In this document: in pieces, positions 23,605 to 31,519 of the stretch | Numbering within the stretch: the first letter of the stretch is position 1 | Layout of the letters: every line of letters starts with the position of its first letter | From: Candidatus Omnitrophota bacterium | Lineage (GTDB): Bacteria; Omnitrophota; Omnitrophia; Omnitrophales; Aquincolibacteriaceae | Direction: 5' to 3' | DNA: 36,594 nucleotides | Assembly (NCBI GenBank): GCA_016196545.1 | Contig: JACPXM010000050.1 | Span: forward strand, 1 to 36,594 | Position numbers and translations under genes: made by a program | The notes under the pieces: model-generated | The model's database searches: none | The model's input: the letters and a program-made list of their open reading frames with translations, nothing else | What the model was told of the DNA's origin: nothing

Positions 23605-24305
23605 ACCCCAATCCCGTCATTTTGATTACCGGAACCCGCAAGGGAATTGGTCGCTACCTGGTGGACTATTACCTCAAGAAGGATTTTCAAGTGATTGGCT
23701 GCAGCCGCTCCGAAAGTGATTGCAAACACTCGAATTACTGGCATTTTTGTGCGGACGTGGCGGATGAAAAAACAGTAGAAAAATATTTTTCGGAAATTGA
23801 CGAACGCTTCGGCGGCCTTGATATTTTAGTGAATAATGCGGGCATTGCCTCCATGAATCACATGCTTCTCACTCCCCTCAAGACGTTAAAGAATATTTAT
23901 GAAACCAATGTTTTTGGGACCTTCCTTTTTTGCCGGGAGGCCGCAAAATTGATGCAAAAAAAGAAGCGGGGTCGAATCATTAATTTTGCAACCGTGGCGA
24001 CTCCTTTGGATTTGGAAGGGGAAGCCGCGTACGCCTCCTCCAAGGCCGCGGTGGAAAGTCTGACGCGGATTTTCGCGAAGGAACTTGCACCGTTTGGCAT
24101 TACGGTGAACGCCGTGGGACCCACTCCCATAAAAACGGATTTGATACGTTCCGTTCCGGAAGAGAAGATGAAGGCGCTACTCCAGAGGCAGGCGATTCGC
24201 CGCTACGGGGAATTTAAGGATGTGGCCCATGTCCTTGATTTCTTTATCCAAAAGGAAAGTGATTTTGTCACCGGACAGGTCGTTTATCTTGGCGGCATTT
24301 CATGA
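23601..24305 (+). CDS. SDR-family oxidoreductase, 3-oxoacyl-ACP reductase-like
   Basis: The 234-residue Rossmann protein has TGTRKGIG at residues 10-17 (cofactor binding), NNAG at 78-81, Asn103, Tyr144 and Lys148 (YASSK). The catalytic Ser, 13 residues before the Tyr, is replaced by Thr131, which can keep activity in some SDRs. FabG-like reduction of a beta-ketoacyl group on the adjacent ACP is the most likely job. It overlaps both neighbours by 4 bp and has GGAG before its ATG. Confidence 0.85.
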   Translation: MNPNPVILITGTRKGIGRYLVDYYLKKDFQVIGCSRSESDCKHSNYWHFCADVADEKTVEKYFSEIDERFGGLDILVNNAGIASMNHMLLTPLKTLKNIYETNVFGTFLFCREAAKLMQKKKRGRIINFATVATPLDLEGEAAYASSKAAVESLTRIFAKELAPFGITVNAVGPTPIKTDLIRSVPEEKMKALLQRQAIRRYGEFKDVAHVLDFFIQKESDFVTGQVVYLGGIS

Positions 24306-25648
24306 ACCTGGATTTTTTAACCCGAAAATTCGAAAATCGATTAAAATATCCCTTTTTGATTTGGAAGGACGATTCTTATTCCTACGGGTGGTTGCTCCAA
24401 CAGATCCGCGAATTTCAGAAGACCCCCGCTTATTCTGAAGTGAAACCGGGTTGTCCGGTTTTGCTCGAGGCCGATTTTTCACCCAAGGCGGTGGCGCTTT
24501 TTTTGGCGCTGATTCAAAAGGCCGCGATTTTAATTCCTCTCAGCCAAGGTACGGGCGAGGCAAAAAAAAAGGAGTCTCTTGAAATCGCAAAACCCTGCCT
24601 ACGGTTTTCTCTGAACGCTCAAGACGAGTTAGAAGTTTCCCCTTTCTCCCATGAACCTCATTTCCCTTACTATGAGGAACTCAAAAAAAGAAAGCATCCT
24701 GGCCTTGTGCTTTTTTCATCCGGTTCCACCGGGAAAATTAAGGCCGCGGTGCACGACTTTGCCGGAATTCTTGAAAAATTCAAAACCCCGCGGCATGATT
24801 TTATCACCATCGCCTTTCTTTTATTTGATCACATCGGAGGCATTGACACGCTTTTTTACGCCCTTTCCAATGGAAGTTTGTTGGTGACTTTGGAAACCCG
24901 GGATCCCGAATTAGTTGCTCAGACCATTCAAAAATATCAAGTGGAGGTACTCCCCGTAACCCCAAGCTTTCTTAATCTTCTTATTTTAAGCGGCGCCTAT
25001 CAGCGCTACAGCCTCTCCAGCCTTAAATACATTACCTATGGAACGGAACTCATGCCGGAAATCACGCTTCAAAAATTAAAAAATATTTTTCCCAATGTTA
25101 TCTTGTTTCAAAAATATGGGACCACGGAAGTCGGAACGCTGCGTTCCAAATCTGAAAGCTCGGATTCCCTGTGGGTCAAAGTCGGGGGCGAGGGTTATCA
25201 AACCCGGGTGGTCGACGGGATGCTTGAAATTAAGGCGGACTCTGCGATGCTGGGCTACCTCAATGCCCCGAGCCCTTTTACCTCGGGGGGCTGGTTTCAA
25301 ACCGGAGATTTGGTGGAAGTCAAAGGGGAATACGTAAAATTCTTGGGCCGGGCTTCTGAGCTTATTAATGTGGGAGGACAAAAGGTTTACCCGGCCGAGG
25401 TCGAAAATATTATTCAGCAAGTGGTGAATGTGAAAGAGGTTACGGTCTACGGAGAAAAAAATCCCCTGCTCGGTCAAATCGTTTGCGCTCAGGTGAGTAC
25501 GAATCAAGCCGAGGAACCGGAGCAGGTGGCCGAAAAAATCCAAATTTTTTGCCGGCAAAAGTTGGAAAGTTACAAAGTACCGGTTAAAGTTTTAGTGACG
25601 TCGTGTCTTCAAACCTCGGACCGGTTTAAAAAAAAGAGAATAGGATAA
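24302..25648 (+). CDS. ANL-superfamily acyl-CoA/acyl-ACP ligase (AMP-forming)
   Basis: Activates a carboxylic acid as acyl-AMP and transfers it to CoA or a carrier protein. The 448-residue protein carries the P-loop-like SSGSTGK at 139-145, the YGTTEVG motif, the GWFQTGDLVE motif and the hinge region FLGRASELINVGGQKVYPAEVE. The C-terminal catalytic lysine region is DRFKKKRIG. It is about 60-100 residues shorter than typical members, mostly in the N-terminal part. With the ACP two genes upstream, loading of the ACP is plausible. The substrate is unknown. Confidence 0.85.
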   Translation: MNLDFLTRKFENRLKYPFLIWKDDSYSYGWLLQQIREFQKTPAYSEVKPGCPVLLEADFSPKAVALFLALIQKAAILIPLSQGTGEAKKKESLEIAKPCLRFSLNAQDELEVSPFSHEPHFPYYEELKKRKHPGLVLFSSGSTGKIKAAVHDFAGILEKFKTPRHDFITIAFLLFDHIGGIDTLFYALSNGSLLVTLETRDPELVAQTIQKYQVEVLPVTPSFLNLLILSGAYQRYSLSSLKYITYGTELMPEITLQKLKNIFPNVILFQKYGTTEVGTLRSKSESSDSLWVKVGGEGYQTRVVDGMLEIKADSAMLGYLNAPSPFTSGGWFQTGDLVEVKGEYVKFLGRASELINVGGQKVYPAEVENIIQQVVNVKEVTVYGEKNPLLGQIVCAQVSTNQAEEPEQVAEKIQIFCRQKLESYKVPVKVLVTSCLQTSDRFKKKRIG

Positions 25649-25660
25649 AGGGAGAATATC

Positions 25661-26443
25661 ATGAAAGTAAGAATCGGATTTTTGGCCCTTTTTTTAGCGG
25701 GACTCTTGATCTCGGGCTGGGGTCCCGGTTCCATTTCCTTTGCGCAGGACGCCAGCACTGATCCCGTCAAAATCCTGGAACGAATGGATTACATCCTTCG
25801 CGGTGAATCGAGCCAGGCGGATGTCCAATTTGACGTTAAAACGCCGAAATGGGAGCGTCATTATAAAATGCGCGTTTGGATGAAAGGGATTGATTATGCC
25901 TTTGCCCGCCTTCTGGCACCCGAAAAAGTGGAAGGCCAGGGATTTTTACGCGTGAAATCCAGGGTCTGGAATTATTTGCCCAGCGCGGAAAGGACAATTT
26001 TAATTCCGCCTTCCTTAATGACCGACAGGGCACTCGGCAGTGAATTTTCCAATGATGATTTGGTCAAACTCAGCTACCTTGCCCGTGATTATGAGGCGTC
26101 CCTGGAAGGGGAGGAGACTTACGACGCCGAGGCGGCGTATCGTTTTAGGCTCAAGCCATTTCCCGATGCACCGGTATCTTATGAAAAGTTGGAACTTTGG
26201 GTTCGGAAGAAAGATTCCGGGCCCCTGAAAATGATTTTTTATAATGAAAGGCTCGAACCGATTCGAGCCATGCACTATTCTGGTTACAAAGATTTCAACG
26301 GCGTGGAAAGGCCGACCGTTTGGCGCATGGAAAGTCTAAAAGAACAGGGTCGTGTGACGACCTGGACTGCGATGGAAGCCCACTATGATCAAGCGATCTC
26401 GGAATCCATTTTCACGCGCGAAAATCTGGAAAAATATCCCTGA
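25661..26443 (+). CDS. LolA-like outer membrane lipoprotein-sorting family protein
   Basis: The 260-residue protein has a signal peptide (about residues 1-29, ending at SFAQ) and a LolA/LolB-like half-barrel of the family annotated outer membrane lipoprotein-sorting protein. Typical parts are ILERMDYILRGESSQADVQF near 38-57, VWNYLPSAERTILIPPSLM and YKDFNGVERPT near the end. Members of this family often sit beside RND or ABC exporters and are thought to carry lipids or lipidated molecules through the periplasm. It precedes an FtsX permease with a TGATG overlap, so a joint export function is likely. A GGGAG site precedes the ATG. Confidence 0.87.
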   Translation: MKVRIGFLALFLAGLLISGWGPGSISFAQDASTDPVKILERMDYILRGESSQADVQFDVKTPKWERHYKMRVWMKGIDYAFARLLAPEKVEGQGFLRVKSRVWNYLPSAERTILIPPSLMTDRALGSEFSNDDLVKLSYLARDYEASLEGEETYDAEAAYRFRLKPFPDAPVSYEKLELWVRKKDSGPLKMIFYNERLEPIRAMHYSGYKDFNGVERPTVWRMESLKEQGRVTTWTAMEAHYDQAISESIFTRENLEKYP

Positions 26444-27666
26444 TGTTTCTTTTAAAATTTGCTTTGCTTAATCTGACACGCAACAAACGCCGGTCCGCCA
26501 TTACGGTACTTGCCGTCGGTATCGGTCTTGCGGCGCTGATTTTTTTATGGGCCTTCATGGACGGTTCCCATGAAGAACAGCGCGAAAACGTCACCCGCCT
26601 TTTTACCGGCCATGTTCAGATTCACGCTGCGGGCTTTGCGAAAAAAATGTCGGCGGAGCTCGTGATCCCCAATCGCCCGGAAGTTTTGGAAAAAATAAAA
26701 TCAAATCCGCGCGTTGTCTCACTCGCCCCGCGAAGCAAATGCGAGGCCTTGATTGGAACGACGGCGCAATCCAAAGGGATTGTCCTTACCGGAATTGACT
26801 TGGATGCCGAGCCGCTTGTGACTGACATTAAGAAACAAGTCAAAGAAGGAGAATTTTTGTCCGGGGGAGAGGGTAAAGAAATTCTAATTGGCCATGTGCT
26901 GGCCGAAAAACTTGAAGTTGGGCTGGGGGACAAGGTTGTGCTGATGACCCAAGCCATGGACGGGACACTTGCTGGATTTGCTTACCGGGTCAAAGGCGTG
27001 ATTCATTCCGGCGCGCTGCCTCTGGATGAATATTCCGCGTTCATCTCGCTGGCCTCCTCCCAAGAGCTTCTCGGGATTGATTCGGACATCCACGAGATCG
27101 CTGTCCGACTGCGAAGCCGCGCCGAGATCGAAGGTTTTAAAAAGGACATGCAGACCGTTCTTCCCTCCGACTCCTATGAAATGCTCGCCTGGAATGAAAT
27201 TGTCCCGGAAGTGGATCAATGGGCCAGTTATTCCAATGCCATTATTCAAACGATGCTGATTGCAGTTATGGCGGTGATTGCGGTGGGAGTTATGAACACG
27301 ATTCTCATGTCCATTTTTGAAAGGACCAAGGAAATCGGTGTGATGATGGCCCTCGGGACGGGTCCACGCCAAGTGGTGAGCATGATTTTCTTTGAAACCC
27401 TGGTGCTTGAATTTATCGGAATTATCCTGGGCATTGGTTTGGCTTATCTTTTGGTCTTTCATTTTCAGCGGGTGGGAATTCTCATGACGGGTTTTGAGGA
27501 TGCCTTTGCCGAATCCTTTATGAGTCCGGTCGTGCATCCCCACCTTGCCTTTCACCGCGTGCTGACCAGTGTCAAGACCTTGGTGCTGATCACTTCCTTC
27601 ATCAGTTTGTATCCGGCCTGGCGGGCGGCCAAGATGGAGCCTGTGAAGGCCATTTATCACTCTTAG
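26443..27666 (+). CDS. FtsX/MacB/LolC-type ABC transporter permease
   Basis: The 407-residue membrane protein has one N-terminal helix (about residues 20-42), a large periplasmic MacB-type domain (about 45-265) and three C-terminal helices (about 270-295, 320-345, 370-395) separated by the FtsX segment IFERTKEIGVMMALG. This is the LolC/LolE/MacB topology, in which substrates are extracted from the outer leaflet of the inner membrane. Its start overlaps the LolA-like gene by 1 bp. Only one permease gene is present, so it probably forms a homodimer with the ATPase encoded next. Confidence 0.9.
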   Translation: MFLLKFALLNLTRNKRRSAITVLAVGIGLAALIFLWAFMDGSHEEQRENVTRLFTGHVQIHAAGFAKKMSAELVIPNRPEVLEKIKSNPRVVSLAPRSKCEALIGTTAQSKGIVLTGIDLDAEPLVTDIKKQVKEGEFLSGGEGKEILIGHVLAEKLEVGLGDKVVLMTQAMDGTLAGFAYRVKGVIHSGALPLDEYSAFISLASSQELLGIDSDIHEIAVRLRSRAEIEGFKKDMQTVLPSDSYEMLAWNEIVPEVDQWASYSNAIIQTMLIAVMAVIAVGVMNTILMSIFERTKEIGVMMALGTGPRQVVSMIFFETLVLEFIGIILGIGLAYLLVFHFQRVGILMTGFEDAFAESFMSPVVHPHLAFHRVLTSVKTLVLITSFISLYPAWRAAKMEPVKAIYHS

Positions 27667-27677
27667 GAATCTATTTT

Positions 27678-28358
27678 ATGGCGCTCGTTAAAATTGAGGG
27701 TGTCTCAAAAGTCTTTAAGGAAGCATCCCTCCCTGTTCAGGCCTTGACCTCCATTCATGTAGAAATTCAAAAGGGAGAATTTACCGCCTTTTGTGGTCCT
27801 TCGGGTTCGGGAAAAACCACGCTGCTTAATCTCATCGGATGCCTGGACCGTCCTTCGGAGGGAAAAGTCCATTTGGAAAATGAAGAAGTAAGTTCTCTGG
27901 CTCAAGGAAAGCTAGCCACGATTCGCCGCCGTAAAATCGGATTCATCTTTCAGGATTTTAATTTAATTCCAACGCTCACTGTCCGAGAAAATATCGAATA
28001 TGTGCTTTGGCTCCAGGGAGAAACCGAATCCCTGCGCCGTCAAAAATCCAAGGCTCTCGCAGAACGTTTCGGCATCGGAAAGCTGCTTTCCCGCAGGCCG
28101 GCTCAGATCAGCCGCGGCCAGCAGCAACGTGTAGCCTGCGCGCGGGCCATTATTCATAAGCCCCTTTTGATTATTGGCGATGAGCTTACGGCGAATCTGG
28201 ATCATAAAACCGGTGCGGAACTCATGGATTTTATTAAAAAACTCAATCGCGAAGAAGGCCTTACTTTTTTGTATGCCACCCATGATCCCATTATGATGGA
28301 ACGTGCCTCGCGTGTTGTCAGAATGCAGGATGGGAGAATTATCGATGGCAAGGGATAA
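27678..28358 (+). CDS. LolD/MacB-type ABC transporter ATPase
   Basis: The 226-residue nucleotide-binding subunit has Walker A GPSGSGKT at 40-47, the Q-loop in FIFQDFNLIPTLTV, a deviant signature ISRGQ at 144-148 (usually LSGGQ), Walker B LLIIGDE at 163-169 followed by LTANLD (usually PTGNLD), and the H-loop His202. Catalytic residues are intact, but the two signature deviations are unusual for LolD. An AGGAA site lies upstream of the ATG at 27678. It partners the FtsX-type permease 11 bp upstream. Confidence 0.9.
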   Translation: MALVKIEGVSKVFKEASLPVQALTSIHVEIQKGEFTAFCGPSGSGKTTLLNLIGCLDRPSEGKVHLENEEVSSLAQGKLATIRRRKIGFIFQDFNLIPTLTVRENIEYVLWLQGETESLRRQKSKALAERFGIGKLLSRRPAQISRGQQQRVACARAIIHKPLLIIGDELTANLDHKTGAELMDFIKKLNREEGLTFLYATHDPIMMERASRVVRMQDGRIIDGKG

Positions 28359-29604
28359 AATGCAAAGCCAAAGGGTACCAGGTACCTTTTCGATCAAAAG
28401 GTACCTGGTACCTTTTGGGCTTTTTTTGGCCTTTCCTTTTTTTCTCCACGCTGAAGAATCCTCCTCTCCCGTCAAGACCGATATCTCCGGCTATCTGAAG
28501 ACGCTGAATTTTTTTACCCGTACCACTTCCCTCAGTCCGGAGCTGGTAAATAATCCCCTTGCCGTGGAGGAAATTAAGGAAGATTTATTTCAAAATTTAG
28601 AACGGGTGCGTCTTCAAATGAGGGCTGGGGTAAAGCTTCCATTGAATCAAAGACTTGTGGCCAAGGTGGATTATGATCATCAAGCCTTTTTTGGAAGCTT
28701 CGTCCATTCCGATAATTTTCGATACCGCCGATGGACGGTCGAAGAGCGGCAATTTGGAGATTTAAGTCAAACCCTGGTGAAAAAAAGAAACGCCTTTTAT
28801 GAGCACCGTCTCTACCGCGCCTATTTAACTTATGAAACGGAAAAGGCTTCCTTGACCGTTGGCCGGCAGCAAATTCCCTGGGGGCTCGGCCACTTTTTCA
28901 CGCCCACCGACGTCTTTAACCCCTTTAATCCCACCCAAATCGAATGGGATGAGCGGGACGGAACAGACGCCGTGAATTTAGCGGTCAAACTTCCCTATGA
29001 AGCAAAGACCCAGTGGATCTATACGCCCCGAGGGGCCCGGAGCCTTCATCCGCAAAGATTTTTTAACCGCACCTCCCGCGATGTCAAAGGTTACGAAATT
29101 GGGGTCATCAACGGATTGATTCATCGTGATTTCGCCTCGGGCTTTGATTTAAGAGGGAATGTCAAGGACTCGGCCGTGCGCGGCGAATTTTTGTACCGGC
29201 ACAAGGATAATGAGGAAAAGGATTTTATGCAATTCACGGTCAATGCGGATTATAATTTGCCTAAAAATATTTATATGCTCCTTGAATATCACTTTAACGG
29301 CCTGGGGCGCCGGAGCTTTCGGGATTATCAGCGGGATTTGCAAACGCGAGGCGATTTCACGCAGCTTGCCAGGAATTATCTTGGCCTCCTTCTCGGTTAC
29401 GACATTACCGCCCTTCTCCGACTCGAGCACCGTACGCTTTTTAATATGGATGACGTCAGTTTTTTCATCCGGCCGGAGCTTCAATATGAAGTCACCTCCA
29501 ATCTCCTTGCCACGCTCGGCGCCCAGCTTTTTCTTGGTGCGAATCAAGATGAATACGGTGCGCCTGCCAATCTCTATTTCGGAGAAATGAAATATAATTT
29601 TTGA
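28345..29604 (+). CDS. Outer-membrane beta-barrel protein, porin-like
   Basis: The protein of about 419 residues has a signal peptide (cleavage near LHAEES) and many alternating strands with a final KYNF, the C-terminal aromatic expected for barrel insertion by BAM. I recognise no precise family; DUF1302-like or alginate/porin-type barrels look similar. GRQQIPWGLGHFFTPTDVFNPFNP is a typical conserved turn. The start is ATG at 28345, 8 nt after GGGAG and overlapping the ATPase by 14 bp; ATG at 28360 (2 bp after its stop) is also good. Either way the signal-peptide n-region (VPGTF...KRYLVP) is encoded by a palindromic repeat. Confidence 0.8.
   Translation: MARDKMQSQRVPGTFSIKRYLVPFGLFLAFPFFLHAEESSSPVKTDISGYLKTLNFFTRTTSLSPELVNNPLAVEEIKEDLFQNLERVRLQMRAGVKLPLNQRLVAKVDYDHQAFFGSFVHSDNFRYRRWTVEERQFGDLSQTLVKKRNAFYEHRLYRAYLTYETEKASLTVGRQQIPWGLGHFFTPTDVFNPFNPTQIEWDERDGTDAVNLAVKLPYEAKTQWIYTPRGARSLHPQRFFNRTSRDVKGYEIGVINGLIHRDFASGFDLRGNVKDSAVRGEFLYRHKDNEEKDFMQFTVNADYNLPKNIYMLLEYHFNGLGRRSFRDYQRDLQTRGDFTQLARNYLGLLLGYDITALLRLEHRTLFNMDDVSFFIRPELQYEVTSNLLATLGAQLFLGANQDEYGAPANLYFGEMKYNF
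28370..28416. repeat. GGTACC palindromic coding repeat, copy 3 (two-arm unit)
   Basis: Left arm 28370-28390 and right arm 28396-28416 are each 21 nt and palindromic around GGTACC. They are inverted copies of one another with one mismatch and a 5-nt loop (CGATC). The unit has no stop codon in this frame and is translated VPGTFSIKRYLVPF in the signal-peptide region of the barrel protein. Confidence 0.85.
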
Positions 29605-29612
29605 TTTTTCTT

Positions 29613-30017
29613 ATGAAAATGCAAATTGCATTTATCGGGGCCATGATTTTCTTGAGTGCTACGGGAGAAACTAATCCCTCGAGTCTCCAGACCTCCGATG
29701 CCTACCGGCAGTATGTAAAGCGTCCGAAAAACGAGCTTTCCAAACTGATTTATCTCATGGATTTTTTCAAGGCCCAGGACATTAAAGTCAATTATGACGG
29801 CTATGATTATGACGCCGAGTATGCCGCCCGCATCGCCAAAGGATACATTGCCAAAAATTTCACCTCTGGCGACAAAGCCGAAAAATGGTTAAAAATTCAC
29901 GCCTACCGCTCACAACCGAGGGGCAATGTGATCTATCTCAAGTATTCTGACGGGAAGCTGAAGTCCATGCGGGAGATATTAATCCAGGAATTGAAAAAAT
30001 TGGAAGAGACGGCTTAG
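29613..30017 (+). CDS. Small exported protein, possibly DUF5329-like
   Basis: The 134-residue product has a signal peptide (about residues 1-18) and a helical mature part that contains LIYLMDFFKAQDIKVNYDGYDYDAEYAARIAKGYIAKNF-type features. This resembles DUF5329 proteins, small periplasmic proteins of unknown role, but the match is by eye. The ATG at 29613 gives a clean signal peptide. A TTG at 29601 that overlaps the barrel stop is the alternative. It is the last gene of the operon and ends tail to tail with the M24 peptidase gene (4 bp overlap). Confidence 0.65.
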   Translation: MKMQIAFIGAMIFLSATGETNPSSLQTSDAYRQYVKRPKNELSKLIYLMDFFKAQDIKVNYDGYDYDAEYAARIAKGYIAKNFTSGDKAEKWLKIHAYRSQPRGNVIYLKYSDGKLKSMREILIQELKKLEETA

Positions 30018-31144
30018 AGCTCCAAGACTTTAGGAAGCCGTGTGAGGTTGACACAACCCGTTTTTGTAACAACGACATCATCTTCAATTCGAATACCGCC
30101 GGCATCTTCATAATAGAGTCCGGGTTCGACGGTGACGATTTGGCCCGCTTTTAAAATATCCTTGCCGAGGCTAATGCGAGGTGGTTCATGAATATCAAGG
30201 CCGAGCCCATGCCCCGTCCCGTGAAAAAATCCCTGCACGCGTCCCCCGATAACCCCGGTTGAAAATCCCAATTCCTCGAATCGTTTTTGAATGGCCCGAT
30301 GGATTTGACTTCCGTCGGCACCGTGGCGGATCCCGCGATAAGCGATTTTGTGCCCTTCCAAGACTGCGGCAAACATCTTTTTGAGTTTTGGAGACGCCTT
30401 CCCTCGAACGACGGTCCGCGTAAGATCGGCGTAATAACGGCTTTCAGAGTGGCGGGGGAAAATGTCCATAATAATCGATTGATTCGCATAAAGGGGTCCA
30501 GAACCCTGATTGTGGGGATCCACACCTTGAATCCCGCAGGCCACAATGGAATGTTCGGCCACACAGCCATTTTCCATCAAGCTGACATTGATGATTTTTT
30601 TGATGCGCTCCGAGGTTAATTTTTCGCCGCGATCATAAAGCTTGCCTTTTTTAATCACGGATTTTCGAATCACTTCAATGGCCTGCGCCACGGCCTGCTC
30701 GGTGAAGCGCAGACTCCTCGTGACGGCCGCGATTTCTTCCCGGGATTTGACCGTGCGCTCTTCAAAAAAGGGGTCAGGCTTGAAATCGATTTTAAAGCCG
30801 TGCTTTCTTAAAGGGTCTAGAAATTCAATCGGAAAATTTGCCGGCACCCGGAGTGAGCGGACACGGTGTTTTTTTAAGAATTCGCAAATGAGATCCGTAT
30901 AAGAGGGCCTTTGGTCGTATTTTTTCCGGTATTCGGCCGCGAGCTTGGAAGTGGAGTGCACATCATCCACACTGGCTTGGGCGCGCGCCCGGTCAAGCTC
31001 GAGATCACTCATCAAGAGGTGCTTTTTGCCGCCGATTTGAATGAAAACAAACGCGTCCGGTGCGATGAAGTGCGTGGCGTAATAAAGGTTGGCATCCTGC
31101 TCGCTTGCGGCGACGATCAAAATATTGGTTTCGAATTTTTTCAT
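30014..31144 (-). CDS. M24-family metallopeptidase (Xaa-Pro aminopeptidase-like)
   Basis: The 376-residue protein has a creatinase-like N-terminal domain (about 1-130) and a pita-bread catalytic domain. The expected two-metal ligands are visible: Asp in IIMDIFP, Asp in YYADLTRT, His in GTGHGLGLDIHE, Glu in TVEPGLYY and Glu in GIRIEDDV. It should release N-terminal residues next to proline (PepP/PepQ type). It has no signal peptide, so it is cytosolic. The start lies 6-7 nt from a predicted transcription start, so it may be read from a near-leaderless mRNA. It is divergent from the Rieske gene. Confidence 0.88.
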   Translation of the reverse strand: MKKFETNILIVAASEQDANLYYATHFIAPDAFVFIQIGGKKHLLMSDLELDRARAQASVDDVHSTSKLAAEYRKKYDQRPSYTDLICEFLKKHRVRSLRVPANFPIEFLDPLRKHGFKIDFKPDPFFEERTVKSREEIAAVTRSLRFTEQAVAQAIEVIRKSVIKKGKLYDRGEKLTSERIKKIINVSLMENGCVAEHSIVACGIQGVDPHNQGSGPLYANQSIIMDIFPRHSESRYYADLTRTVVRGKASPKLKKMFAAVLEGHKIAYRGIRHGADGSQIHRAIQKRFEELGFSTGVIGGRVQGFFHGTGHGLGLDIHEPPRISLGKDILKAGQIVTVEPGLYYEDAGGIRIEDDVVVTKTGCVNLTRLPKVLEL

Positions 31145-31152
31145 GATTGGTC

Positions 31153-31184
31153 TATAATTCTAGGGCTTTCACTCGAACTCACAA
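31153..31184. promoter_or_regulatory. Overlapping divergent promoter elements
   Basis: On the plus strand TATAAT (31153-31158) can serve the Rieske gene, though no good -35 is visible. On the minus strand TTGTGA (complement of 31179-31184) and TAGAAT (complement of 31157-31162) are 16 bp apart and place transcription start about 6 nt before the M24 peptidase ATG. The two -10 boxes overlap, so the genes may compete for polymerase. Confidence 0.4.
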
Positions 31185-31213
31185 GTTTTTTTTTCATTTC
31201 ACGGAGGACGGCC

Positions 31214-31519
31214 ATGGCATCCTATGTAAAAGTTGCGAAAAAATCTGAAATTCCAGACCAAACGGGAAAACTGGTTCAAGCCAACGGCAAAGATATCGCC
31301 CTCTTTAAAGTGGAAGGTAAAGTCTGTGCCCTTTACGCCCATTGTCCGCATCAGGGAGGGCCACTTGATGAAGGCGGGCTTGACGGAAAAACCGTAACCT
31401 GCCCCTGGCATGGATGGGATTTTGATGTCACGACCGGTGTTTGTACCTTCAACGATTCGATTAAACAACCCGTTTTCAACGTCAAAGAAGAAGGGGATGA
31501 CGTTTACGTCGAAGCTTAG
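31214..31519 (+). CDS. Rieske-type 2Fe-2S ferredoxin
   Basis: The 101-residue soluble protein has the full Rieske ligand set: Cys44-x-His46 (AHCPHQGGPL) and Cys63-x2-His66 (CPWHGWDFD). It is a small stand-alone electron carrier like those that serve dioxygenases or the NirD family. No oxygenase or reductase partner is next to it. The start ATG at 31214 follows GGAGG at good spacing; a longer in-frame reading upstream crosses the promoter and the opposite gene, and is rejected. Its last 23 bp overlap the next gene. Confidence 0.9.
   Translation: MASYVKVAKKSEIPDQTGKLVQANGKDIALFKVEGKVCALYAHCPHQGGPLDEGGLDGKTVTCPWHGWDFDVTTGVCTFNDSIKQPVFNVKEEGDDVYVEA

Noticed and set aside
26884-27660. 258-residue minus-strand reading frame opposite the FtsX permease
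   Set aside because: It is antisense to a gene with clear homology and its product has no recognisable fold, with His- and Asn-rich composition typical of a shadow frame.
28303-28344. Earlier start of the barrel protein
   Set aside because: It would lie deep in the ABC ATPase gene and would put about 14 residues in front of the signal peptide.
30911-31213. N-terminal extension of the Rieske protein
   Set aside because: It is antisense to the M24 peptidase gene and crosses the promoter; the Rieske family start fits the ATG at 31214.
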